A DNA stretch of 13,170 bases from Dehalococcoidia bacterium (GTDB lineage: Bacteria; Chloroflexota; Dehalococcoidia; Dehalococcoidales; DAOWJH01), in contig DAOWJH010000001.1 of NCBI GenBank assembly GCA_030640495.1, forward strand, positions 1 through 13,170, given 5' to 3'. Shown one piece after another: positions 1 to 5,381 of this stretch. The notes under the pieces were generated by a model. It saw nothing but the letters and a program-made list of their open reading frames with translations. It ran no database searches and had not been told where the DNA came from. Made by a program: the position numbers and the translations under genes. Position 1 is the first letter of the stretch, and each line of letters opens with the position of its first letter.

Positions 1-250
1 AGAAGACCTCCCCCCCTTTATTCAGCCCCCTGATGGGGTGTTGCACCTTGGTGAGGTGATTGTTTCCTATCCTCAAGCAGTTGCCCAGGCTGAGGAGCAA
101 GGACATTCAATAAAAAGGGAGGTAACTATTCTCATTATTCATGGTGTGCTTCACCTTTTGGGATATGGGGATGAGACGACTGAACTGAAACGCCAGATGA
201 GAGCCAGAGAGAAGGAAATCCTTGGCTATATTGAGGGGGGACTAAGTTGA
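1..250 (+). CDS. ybeY: Endoribonuclease YbeY / rRNA maturation factor, 3' part only
   Basis: YbeY is a metal-dependent endoribonuclease needed for 16S rRNA 3'-end maturation and late 30S quality control in the cytoplasm. The frame is open to the left edge, so only the last ~82 residues are present. They show the family pattern: an LGEVIVSYPQA strand, a QAEEQGHS segment, then the metal-site helix HGVLHLLGYGDE. The first two histidines of the usual HGxLHxxGxDH signature are present, but the third ligand position holds Asp and the Asp before it is Gly. The rest of the tail (KRQMRAREKEIL) is typical. The stop TGA overlaps the TTG start of the next gene, so the two are probably translationally coupled. 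The family call is secure from the motif; whether the Asp still binds metal is not known. Confidence 0.9.
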   Translation, partial: EDLPPFIQPPDGVLHLGEVIVSYPQAVAQAEEQGHSIKREVTILIIHGVLHLLGYGDETTELKRQMRAREKEILGYIEGGLS

Positions 251-819
251 GAGTGCTTGGTATTGCTGGTAGCCCGCGGCGGGGGGGTAATACCGACCTG
301 CTATTGGGTGAAGTTATGAGGGGTGCCGCCAGCAGGGGGGCTGAGGTCAAAACCATTACCCTTAACAATCTCAAGATTGCCCCTTGCCAGCACTGTGATG
401 GCTGTCTGGAGGCGGGCAGGTGCAGGGTGATGGACGATATGCAGATGGTTTATCGGGAGCTGGAGGCGGCTGACCGAATAGTTTTAGCTTCTCCTATCCA
501 GTTTATGGCAGTAACCGCTCAGATGAAGGCGATGATTGACCGCTGCCAGGCGCTATGGGCACGCAAGTATGTACTGAAGATGCCACCGCTGGGTAACCGG
601 CGGGGGAGGAAGGGGCTATTTATTTCCGTTGGTGGCAGGAAGGTAGCCAACCTGTTTGAGCCGGCGCTGGCTACGATAAGGGCTTTGTTTAACACTCTTG
701 ATATCGCCTACGCTGGCGACCTGCTCTTTCACGGGGTGGATGAGAAAGGGGCTATAACCAAGTATCCTGACGCCCTGCACCAAGCCTTCCTTGCCGGGCA
801 AAAGCTAGTGGAGGAATAA
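247..819 (+). CDS. Iron-sulfur flavoprotein, NADPH-dependent FMN reductase family
   Basis: The protein (190 aa) has a flavodoxin-like fold that should bind FMN and one [4Fe-4S] cluster and act as a cytoplasmic electron-transfer protein or reductase. Its N-terminus, GIAGSPRRGGNT (residues 5-16), is the FMN phosphate loop of the NAD(P)H-dependent FMN reductase family. Cys47, Cys50, Cys53 and Cys59 form the compact CX2CX2CX5C motif of iron-sulfur flavoproteins such as the archaeal Isf. ASPIQFMAVTAQMKAMIDR (about 81-99) is the family's second flavin loop and dimer helix. The start is TTG at 247, with a G-rich SD at 235-240 and a 6-nt spacer; it overlaps the ybeY stop (TTGA). GTG at 253 is less well placed. 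The physiological electron donor and acceptor cannot be read from the sequence, and linkage to ybeY says little about its role. Confidence 0.85.
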   Translation: MRVLGIAGSPRRGGNTDLLLGEVMRGAASRGAEVKTITLNNLKIAPCQHCDGCLEAGRCRVMDDMQMVYRELEAADRIVLASPIQFMAVTAQMKAMIDRCQALWARKYVLKMPPLGNRRGRKGLFISVGGRKVANLFEPALATIRALFNTLDIAYAGDLLFHGVDEKGAITKYPDALHQAFLAGQKLVEE

Positions 820-948
820 CCGCCTGAATAATCAGCCCAAGCTCTAATACAGGCTGCACGTTTCGTCATTTCGTCCAACACGATAATTCTTCCGATGGCA
901 ACTGTTCATCCTGCAAAAAGTAGCTAAGGCTGCTGTAGTAAACGCCCG

Positions 949-2676
949 CTATACTTCTTCATCAGGACTAAATTCCACAATCTCCTCGTCCTGCCGCATC
1001 TTAGCTAAGACTTGCTTTCGGTCAGCTTTCTTTAAACCAAAGACATGCAAGAGCCTCTTTACAAATCTAAAACTGGCTTCGTACTCCGGACTTACCAGTT
1101 CCGCCACTCCCAGGCTCTTAAGTAACTCAGCTTCTCTTGTGCGGTGAACCCGTGCCACAATTTTGAGCTTGGGGTTGATGGTTAAGGCAGTTTTTACGGT
1201 AGTAACCACCGCTACTGGGTCAGGAAAAGTCACCACCAGTGCCTTGGCTTTGCTTATGTTCACCCGGTCAAGGACATGGACATTGCTGGCATCCCCATAC
1301 ATACAGGCTATGCCACTGCACCGCAACTCAGAAATGAGCTCGGGGTCAAGCTCAATAACAGTGTAAGGTATACCGGCATCTCGTAAACCCTGAGCGATAT
1401 TTCTCCCGACCCTCCCATAGCCAGCAATAACCGCCAGCTTCATCTCCTGAGCTGGCTCGGAAGCAGGCAAAGCAGAAATCTCTTCGGTTGCCGGCTCTCT
1501 ACCTGTCGCAATCTGGGTGAATTTGGTATATAGCCAAGAAGCTGAACTGATAGATAACGGCGTCAATATCATGGTGATAAGGGCGCTGGCCAGAATCAGG
1601 GAATAAAACTGCGTAGAGATGACGCCCATGTTAACTCCAGATTGCGCCAGGATGAAGCTAAATTCCCCAATTTGAAAAAGACCAGCACCAGTCAAAAAAG
1701 CTATCCTTCCACTGTGGCCAAATAGTCGAACAATGCCAAAAACCACCAGGAATTTTATGAGAATAATAATAGCCACTGTTGCGGCTATTAGGTACCAGGT
1801 ATCAAGCACAAACCTCAGATCAAGCAGCATGCCCAAAGAGACGAAGAATAGAGCGGCGAAGATATCCCGCAACGGGGTGATTTCAGCCAAAGCCCGGTGG
1901 CCAAACCTTGACTCGCGGAGCACTAAGCCAATTACAAAAGCGCCAAATACCACCGAAAGTCCGAAGATATAGGTACTTAGAGCTGCCCCCAGACACAGCA
2001 CCATAACTGTTAGAAGAAATAACTCGCGAGAACGAACGCCACCAATCCTGCCCAACAACCAGGGAAGTACCCACAAGCCCAAGGCAACCGCTATCCCGAT
2101 AAAAAGGGCCGCTTTGCCTATGGCTAAAGCCAAGACTAAGACAACATTCTCCTCCACCCCACCCAGAAGAGGCATTACTATCACCATCAACACCACGCTA
2201 ATATCCTGAAGAACAAGAAAGGCAATCATAATCCGCCCATGCACAGAGTCCAGTTCGCCCCTCTCCATCAATATCTTAAGGCAGACCATGGTGCTGCTGA
2301 GAGAGATAACCAACCCAAATAAGACGGCTTGGGATACTGACCATCCGAATAAAGTAATACCCACTACTGAGCCCAGGCCAAAGGTAATTAGAATTTGAGC
2401 TGCGCCACCCCACAGACCTACCTTACCTACCTGTCTCAACTGAGTAACGGAGACTTCCAATCCCAGCGTGAACATCAATAAGGCAACACCCATAGTTGCC
2501 GCAGCCTCAATCAGTACTAGGTCACTTACCAGACCGAGAGCATAAGGACCCACACCCACCCCAATTACGAGGTAACCCAATATGACAGGCTGCCTCAGCC
2601 GGTGGGCTATCATTCCTCCCACCAACGCTGCTGCTAATAAAATAGCAATACTAATAACCGGATCTAATTCATGCAT
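949..2676 (-). CDS. Kef-type K+/Na+:H+ antiporter (CPA2) with RCK_N domain
   Basis: An inner-membrane monovalent cation/proton antiporter of the CPA2 family (575 aa). Residues 1 to about 390 form the membrane domain of roughly 12-13 hydrophobic helices. Recognisable signatures are HRLRQPVILGYLVIGVGVGP (25-44), the ion-site motif Q157-D158 in LVLQDISVV, GAFVIGLVLRES (245-256) and FFVSLGMLLD (277-286). A QD pair rather than DD resembles KefB/KefC transporters. A linker (about 391-411) leads to an RCK_N/TrkA-N nucleotide-binding domain (412 to about 540) with the Rossmann motif GYGRVG (419-424) and the acidic end of strand 2 (IELD). A full RCK_C domain is absent; only ~35 residues follow, ending in an acidic tail. 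NAD(H) or a related ligand probably gates it. The start is ATG with a weak AGGT-type SD; the gene stands alone, convergent with the flavoprotein gene. Which cation it moves is not determinable. Confidence 0.92.
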   Translation of the reverse strand: MHELDPVISIAILLAAALVGGMIAHRLRQPVILGYLVIGVGVGPYALGLVSDLVLIEAAATMGVALLMFTLGLEVSVTQLRQVGKVGLWGGAAQILITFGLGSVVGITLFGWSVSQAVLFGLVISLSSTMVCLKILMERGELDSVHGRIMIAFLVLQDISVVLMVIVMPLLGGVEENVVLVLALAIGKAALFIGIAVALGLWVLPWLLGRIGGVRSRELFLLTVMVLCLGAALSTYIFGLSVVFGAFVIGLVLRESRFGHRALAEITPLRDIFAALFFVSLGMLLDLRFVLDTWYLIAATVAIIILIKFLVVFGIVRLFGHSGRIAFLTGAGLFQIGEFSFILAQSGVNMGVISTQFYSLILASALITMILTPLSISSASWLYTKFTQIATGREPATEEISALPASEPAQEMKLAVIAGYGRVGRNIAQGLRDAGIPYTVIELDPELISELRCSGIACMYGDASNVHVLDRVNISKAKALVVTFPDPVAVVTTVKTALTINPKLKIVARVHRTREAELLKSLGVAELVSPEYEASFRFVKRLLHVFGLKKADRKQVLAKMRQDEEIVEFSPDEEV

Positions 2677-2705
2677 AATTATTACCTGCGTGGTGTTTCA
2701 GTCAT

Positions 2706-2714
2706 ATTTTATCA
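2706..2714 (-). promoter_or_regulatory. Predicted extended -10 promoter of the antiporter gene
   Basis: Reading the minus strand gives TGATAAAAT, an extended -10 (TGn then TAAAAT, 5 of 6 matches to TATAAT). The predicted transcription start is near 2699, leaving a leader of about 22 nt before the ATG. No good -35 box lies 16-18 bp upstream, which is tolerable for extended -10 promoters. Prediction from motif only. Confidence 0.4.
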
Positions 2715-2740
2715 CACACTGAGAAAAAGGTTTGAGATAA

Positions 2741-2992
2741 TGCCGCTCGTGGCGGCACTCCTGGCTCACTCTGTTTCCACTGGCTGTGTAAGGCAGGTTT
2801 ATAAGTTACCATTCCCATTTAGATTGATAGGCGCCAGAGGCTCAGAGCAACCGATAATGCTTCATCAGAAGCTTTTCAAAAGGCCAAAATAGTGTTGTGA
2901 CTTTGGAGAGGGAGGTGGTGTTAACTAAGGGCTAGAGTAACAATCCGTCATAAAGTTAACTGCAAAGGGACCTGTCCCTACAGAGGCAGTTA
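2741..2992. other. Gene-free region with two hairpins
   Basis: The stretch between the antiporter start (2676) and the zinc-ribbon start (3157) is 480 bases without a convincing gene; the open frame at 2671-2892 has no SD and no family resemblance. It holds two inverted repeats. One is TGCCGC/GCGGCA (2741-2746 with 2752-2757, 5-nt loop). The other is TAACTGC/GCAGTTA (2957-2963 with 2986-2992) enclosing a nested GGGAC/GTCCC (2967-2971 with 2974-2978) and followed on the + strand by TTTTC. The second could be a weak terminator or the remnant of a dispersed repeat. No tRNA or other known RNA is recognised. Confidence 0.45.
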
Positions 2993-3018
2993 TTTTCTAC
3001 TTGGGCTTGTACTGGTTT

Positions 3019-3047
3019 TTGCAAATAGCGCCTCTTCGGTGTATAAT
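3019..3047 (+). promoter_or_regulatory. Predicted sigma-70 promoter of the zinc-ribbon/rpsU/RRM cluster
   Basis: TTGCAA (3019-3024, 4 of 6 matches) is separated by exactly 17 bp from a perfect TATAAT (3042-3047). The predicted start at about 3054 gives a leader of roughly 100 nt before the zinc-ribbon gene, long enough to hold the regulatory hairpin at 3108-3157. Confidence 0.7.
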
Positions 3048-3107
3048 GAAAGAGTAGTTTCAGTTTAGGTTGTTATATACTTGAATCACCTCAGATTTCC
3101 CTAAGTT

Positions 3108-3157
3108 TTGGATGACCGGAACTCTAACTAGAATTTTAAAGAGAGGAGGTCATCCAA
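3108..3157 (+). promoter_or_regulatory. Leader hairpin that pairs with SD and start codon
   Basis: TTGGATGACC (3108-3117) is perfectly complementary, all Watson-Crick, to GGTCATCCAA (3148-3157). The 3' arm contains the last three bases of the SD AGGAGGT (3144-3150), the whole spacer and the A of the ATG. Inside the 30-nt loop CTCT (3122-3125) can pair with AGAG (3140-3143), so much of the ribosome-binding site would be buried. This is the architecture of a translational switch such as an RNA thermometer, a protein-binding autoregulatory site or a small-RNA target. The structure is read from sequence; the regulatory role is inference. Confidence 0.6.
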
Positions 3158-3456
3158 TGAGTTTTGAGGATAAGTCGCTCCAGTGTTCCGATTGTGGGAC
3201 TACCTTCACCTTTAACGTTGAGGAGCAAGAGTTTTTCCAATCCAGGGGCTATACTAATGAGCCCAAGCGCTGCCCCTCATGCCGACAGGCAAGGAAGTCA
3301 GAACGTTACGGAAACAGCAGCTATGGGTCCAGACGCCAGATGTTTCCCGTAACATGCGCCGAGTGTGGCAAAGATACCGAAGTACCCTTTGAACCTCGCG
3401 GTGATAAGCCGGTTTACTGCAGCGATTGCTATCGTAAAGCCAGACTGAGCAGGTAA
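3157..3456 (+). CDS. Double zinc-ribbon protein
   Basis: A small cytoplasmic protein (99 aa) with two four-cysteine zinc sites. The N-terminal module has C10-x2-C13 and C39-x2-C42 with the intervening TFxVEEQEFFQSRGYxNEPKRCPSCR pattern typical of the 'probable zinc-ribbon' (zf-trcl-like) family, ending in a basic ARKSER segment. The C-terminal module has C67-x2-C70 and C88-x2-C91 (CAECGKDTEVPFEP, then GDKPVYCSDCYRKAR). Such proteins are uncharacterised; nucleic-acid or ribosome binding is plausible from the fold and from the neighbours, rpsU and two RRM genes. ATG 3157 was chosen over the in-frame ATG at 3112 because it has a full AGGAGGT SD six nucleotides upstream. The upstream ATG lies in the 5' arm of the leader hairpin and has no SD. 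Confidence 0.8.
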   Translation: MSFEDKSLQCSDCGTTFTFNVEEQEFFQSRGYTNEPKRCPSCRQARKSERYGNSSYGSRRQMFPVTCAECGKDTEVPFEPRGDKPVYCSDCYRKARLSR

Positions 3457-3473
3457 TACTAGAGTTTGGCTTC

Positions 3474-3516
3474 AGGACATACATGGGCTGATGGTAATTG
3501 GCCTGTGTATGTTCCT
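3474..3516 (+). promoter_or_regulatory. Long hairpin in the rpsU leader
   Basis: AGGA plus CATACATGGGC (3474-3488) pairs with GCCTGTGTATG plus TCCT (3501-3511 and 3513-3516). This gives 15 base pairs including two G-T pairs, one bulged T at 3512, and a 12-nt loop. It ends 18 nt before the rpsU ATG and has no T-run after it, so it does not look like a terminator. It could be an mRNA stability element or a binding site for translational control of rpsU. Function is inference. Confidence 0.5.
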
Positions 3517-3534
3517 AGAATGTGTTGGAGTGTT

Positions 3535-3732
3535 ATGTCGTTAGGAGTTTCGATACGTGAAGGTGAATCACAAGATTCCCTTTTGCGTCGCTTTCAGAGG
3601 ATGGTGCAGATGAGTGGAGTCCTGCGTGAGGCAAAGGCCCACCGTCATTTTCTATCCAAGGGAGAGACGGCACGGTTGAAAGCGAAAAAGAGTGCAAGAA
3701 GAAAGCAAAAACAATCGGTAAGGAGCTATTAG
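3535..3732 (+). CDS. rpsU: 30S ribosomal protein bS21
   Basis: bS21 is a small basic protein that joins the 30S subunit near the anti-Shine-Dalgarno end of 16S rRNA and helps initiation. The 65-aa product is the usual length. It shows the family pattern: SIREGESQDSLLRRFQRMVQ, then MSGVLREAKAHRHFLSKGETARLKAKKSARRK, with a strongly basic C-terminus. The frame stays open upstream to a TTG at 3466, but those extra 23 residues do not match the family. ATG 3535 fits bS21 length and has GGAG at 3527-3530, only 4 nt from the start. That weak, closely spaced SD contrasts with the full SD of the zinc-ribbon gene upstream. The gene lies 78 nt after that gene and 33 nt before the first RRM gene, so co-transcription is likely. 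Confidence 0.9.
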   Translation: MSLGVSIREGESQDSLLRRFQRMVQMSGVLREAKAHRHFLSKGETARLKAKKSARRKQKQSVRSY

Positions 3733-3765
3733 TAATAACAATAACCTAATGAAAGGAGCATTAAT

Positions 3766-4056
3766 ATGAAAATCTATGTGGGTAACTTATCTTATGATGT
3801 CACTGAGGAGGAATTACGCCAAGAATTTGAGGCTTTTGGAGGGGTTGAATCTGTAAGTATCATAACGGACAAGTATAGTGGACGGCCCAAGGGATTCGGG
3901 TTTGTTGAAATGGCATCAGTATCTGAAGGTCAAGCTGCAATTACCGGCCTCAACGGAAAAACACTAAAGGAGAGGACGCTAAATGTTAATGCGGCTCGAC
4001 CTCGCTCTGATAACAGAGGCGGCGGGTTTGGCGGAGGAAGAGAGAGAAGATATTAA
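3766..4056 (+). CDS. RRM-domain RNA-binding protein, glycine-rich tail
   Basis: A single-RRM bacterial RNA-binding protein (96 aa) of the type found in cyanobacteria and many other bacteria (Rbp/GRP-like). RNP2 is IYVGNL (residues 3-8) and RNP1 is KGFGFVEM (42-49), both with the aromatic RNA-stacking residues. The RRM spans about 1-80 and is followed by a short Gly/Arg tail (DNRGGGFGGGRERRY). It presumably acts as an RNA chaperone or mRNA-stability factor; cyanobacterial relatives are cold-induced, which is family knowledge and not shown here. AGGAG at 3754-3758 lies 7 nt before the ATG. The gene follows rpsU by 33 nt and is paralogous to the next gene, sharing a 39-bp identical stretch. Confidence 0.93.
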   Translation: MKIYVGNLSYDVTEEELRQEFEAFGGVESVSIITDKYSGRPKGFGFVEMASVSEGQAAITGLNGKTLKERTLNVNAARPRSDNRGGGFGGGRERRY

Positions 4057-4080
4057 ACTTCCTCTTCATTTATTTCTGTT
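4034..4080 (+). terminator. Possible weak intrinsic terminator after the first RRM gene
   Basis: GAGGAAG (4034-4040) can pair with CTTCCTC (4058-4064). The loop is 17 nt and contains the stop codon, and the tail is T-rich but interrupted (TTCATTTATTTCTGTTT). The long loop and broken T-run make this a weak candidate; some read-through into the second RRM gene is likely. Confidence 0.3.
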
Positions 4081-4123
4081 TAGGGCACACAAAATATATT
4101 CATAACTCCGAATGGCTATTAGT

Positions 4124-4158
4124 TTAGGCTTTAGTGACAAACAGTGGGCCAAGCCTAA
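4124..4158 (+). promoter_or_regulatory. Stem-loop in the leader of the second RRM gene
   Basis: TTAGGCTT (4124-4131) and AAGCCTAA (4151-4158) form an 8-bp perfect stem with a 19-nt loop. It ends 27 nt before the ATG of the second RRM gene. The SD itself (AAGGA, 4173-4177) lies outside the stem. It may affect mRNA stability or bind a protein; no T-run follows, so it is not an obvious terminator. Confidence 0.4.
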
Positions 4159-4185
4159 CCCAATCACCAAAGAAGGATGGGCAAT

Positions 4186-4512
4186 ATGAATATCTATGTG
4201 GGTAACTTATCTCTCGAGGTGACTGATGAGGAACTGCGACAAGAATTCATGGCTTTCGGAGAAGTGATATCTGTAACCATTATGAACGATAAGTATATTG
4301 GTAGCGGCCAATTTAGGGGATACGGATTTATTGAAATGGCATCAGTATCTGAAGGTCAAGCTGCAATTAATGCCCTTAATGGAAAAACACTTAGGCGTAG
4401 GACGATTGATGTTATTCAGGCCCTCCCTCTTTCTGACAACGGTGGCAATGGCTCCTATAGTCACAAGAGAGGAGGCAGGTACAGTAGGAATGTAAGCCGG
4501 AGAAGAAGCTAA
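4186..4512 (+). CDS. RRM-domain RNA-binding protein, basic Arg/Ser tail
   Basis: The second single-RRM protein (108 aa). RNP2 is IYVGNL (3-8) and RNP1 is RGYGFIEM (44-51); the loop before RNP1 is two residues longer than in its neighbour (KYIGSGQFRGYG against KYSGRPKGFG). The tail differs: basic and Ser/Arg-rich (SHKRGGRYSRNVSRRRS) instead of Gly-rich. ATG 4186 was preferred to ATG 4177 because it aligns with the neighbour's MKIYVGNLS start and has AAGGA 8 nt upstream; the 4177 ATG overlaps that SD. DNA identity with the first RRM gene is patchy: 21 identical bases at the start and 39 in the middle, including synonymous positions. This suggests recent duplication or gene conversion. Role as for the first copy, possibly with different RNA targets. 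Confidence 0.92.
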   Translation: MNIYVGNLSLEVTDEELRQEFMAFGEVISVTIMNDKYIGSGQFRGYGFIEMASVSEGQAAINALNGKTLRRRTIDVIQALPLSDNGGNGSYSHKRGGRYSRNVSRRRS

Positions 4513-4543
4513 ACCTTTAGTCATAATCTATATGCCTAAGATG

Positions 4544-4566
4544 TATAACAATTAGCCAGTTCGTGC
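4544..4566 (+). repeat. 23-bp direct repeat, copy 1
   Basis: The 23 bases starting TATAACAATTAGCC recur exactly at 7419-7441 in the same orientation. This copy lies 31 nt past the stop of the second RRM gene. The two copies enclose the pssA/psd/YkoP-like operon and the DUF6717-like gene. An exact 23-mer twice in 13 kb is not expected by chance. Confidence 0.85.
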
Positions 4567-4621
4567 AATCCGAAGTGTTTCTGGCGATGACAGACAATCC
4601 GGATAAAAAGGTGCGCTGATT

Positions 4622-4646
4622 TTCACGCTTAAAGGCCCAGCGTGAA
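4622..4646. terminator. Hairpin between convergent genes
   Basis: TTCACGCT (4622-4629) and AGCGTGAA (4639-4646) make an 8-bp perfect stem with a 9-nt loop. A small AGCC/GGCT stem (4646-4649 with 4653-4656) and an A-run (4657-4662) follow. It sits between the convergent ends of the second RRM gene and pssA and may act as a shared 3'-end structure. Neither strand has the T-run directly after the main stem, so the terminator call is tentative. Confidence 0.35.
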
Positions 4647-4679
4647 GCCGTTGGCTAAAAAAGGAACATTATAACTGGA

Positions 4680-5381
4680 CTAGTTTTTGGGGACAGAGCA
4701 ATGCCGTCCCTTAATAATGCATACTTTAGAAAGGACCCAGTCTTTGATCCCATATAGAATGTATATTACAAACGGCAGGAAAATCAGATACTTGAGGTCG
4801 ACCAACGTAACAGCAATTGCTATCCCAATTAACAGTAATATCTTCCAGAGCTTTATGTCTCTGACATTAAGACGCTTCATGTCCGGGTAACGAACCCGGC
4901 TAACCATTAAAGGTGCTAGTAGGATTAGCACTGTGGCCAAACCCCACGCCGTGAAATCGACTCGTGAAATTACCAACGAGGCGGCTGCGCCACCAGCTGC
5001 CGTAATCGGTAGTCCTACAAAATAACCGGTGACCGATCCGGGCTTGAACAGAGCTAACCTGACCGCTCCTGCAATGAGAAACAGAATAACCACGAGCCAA
5101 CCCAGAATGCCCAACTCTTTCAATCCGATGCCATATAGGATTATCGCTGGAGCTATACCAAAGGAGACGATGTCTGCCAACGAGTCAAGTTTTCCACCGA
5201 AGTCGCTAGTGGTGTGCAGTCTCCTAGCAATCCAGCCATCCAAACCATCAAAAAGTAGTGCCACCATGACCGCTATCGCTGCCCCATAAAAATTGCCTTC
5301 CATGCTAAGAATGATGGCCATGGTACCCGCCGACAGGTTTAATAGAGTAAGAAGGCTTGGTAACCATCTAAAGCTATTCAG
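4680..5381 (-). CDS. pssA: CDP-diacylglycerol--serine O-phosphatidyltransferase
   Basis: An integral membrane enzyme joining CDP-diacylglycerol and serine to give phosphatidylserine, the first committed step to phosphatidylethanolamine. The CDP-alcohol phosphotransferase signature DGx2ARx8Gx3Dx3D is complete (D48, G49, A52, R53, G62, D66, D70), followed by several hydrophobic helices. The first in-frame ATG (5319-5321) would cut off the conserved LPSLLTLLNLSAG N-terminus. Extending to CTG at 5379-5381 restores it, giving 233 aa. GGGAGG lies 7 nt before that CTG, and the only in-frame codon between it and the upstream TGA stop is AGA. This start overlaps the psd stop, so the genes are coupled. 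The C-terminal residues KGRHCSVPKN are encoded by a GGGAC/GTCCC inverted repeat and may be a recent extension. Function is secure; the CTG start is inference from the SD and homology pattern. Confidence 0.9.
   Translation of the reverse strand: MNSFRWLPSLLTLLNLSAGTMAIILSMEGNFYGAAIAVMVALLFDGLDGWIARRLHTTSDFGGKLDSLADIVSFGIAPAIILYGIGLKELGILGWLVVILFLIAGAVRLALFKPGSVTGYFVGLPITAAGGAAASLVISRVDFTAWGLATVLILLAPLMVSRVRYPDMKRLNVRDIKLWKILLLIGIAIAVTLVDLKYLIFLPFVIYILYGIKDWVLSKVCIIKGRHCSVPKN

Noticed and set aside
2671..2892. Open frame of 73 codons upstream of the zinc-ribbon cluster
   Set aside because: It overlaps the antiporter start on the other strand, has no SD, no family resemblance, and runs through a hairpin; treated as non-coding.
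3466..3534. TTG-started N-terminal extension of rpsU
   Set aside because: The extra 23 residues do not fit bS21, lack an SD, and coincide with the leader hairpin; ATG 3535 gives the normal length.
4544..4590. Possible tRNA fragment at the direct repeat (contains GTTCG like a T-loop)
   Set aside because: No proper T-stem, acceptor stem or other arms can be drawn; the resemblance is only a few bases.
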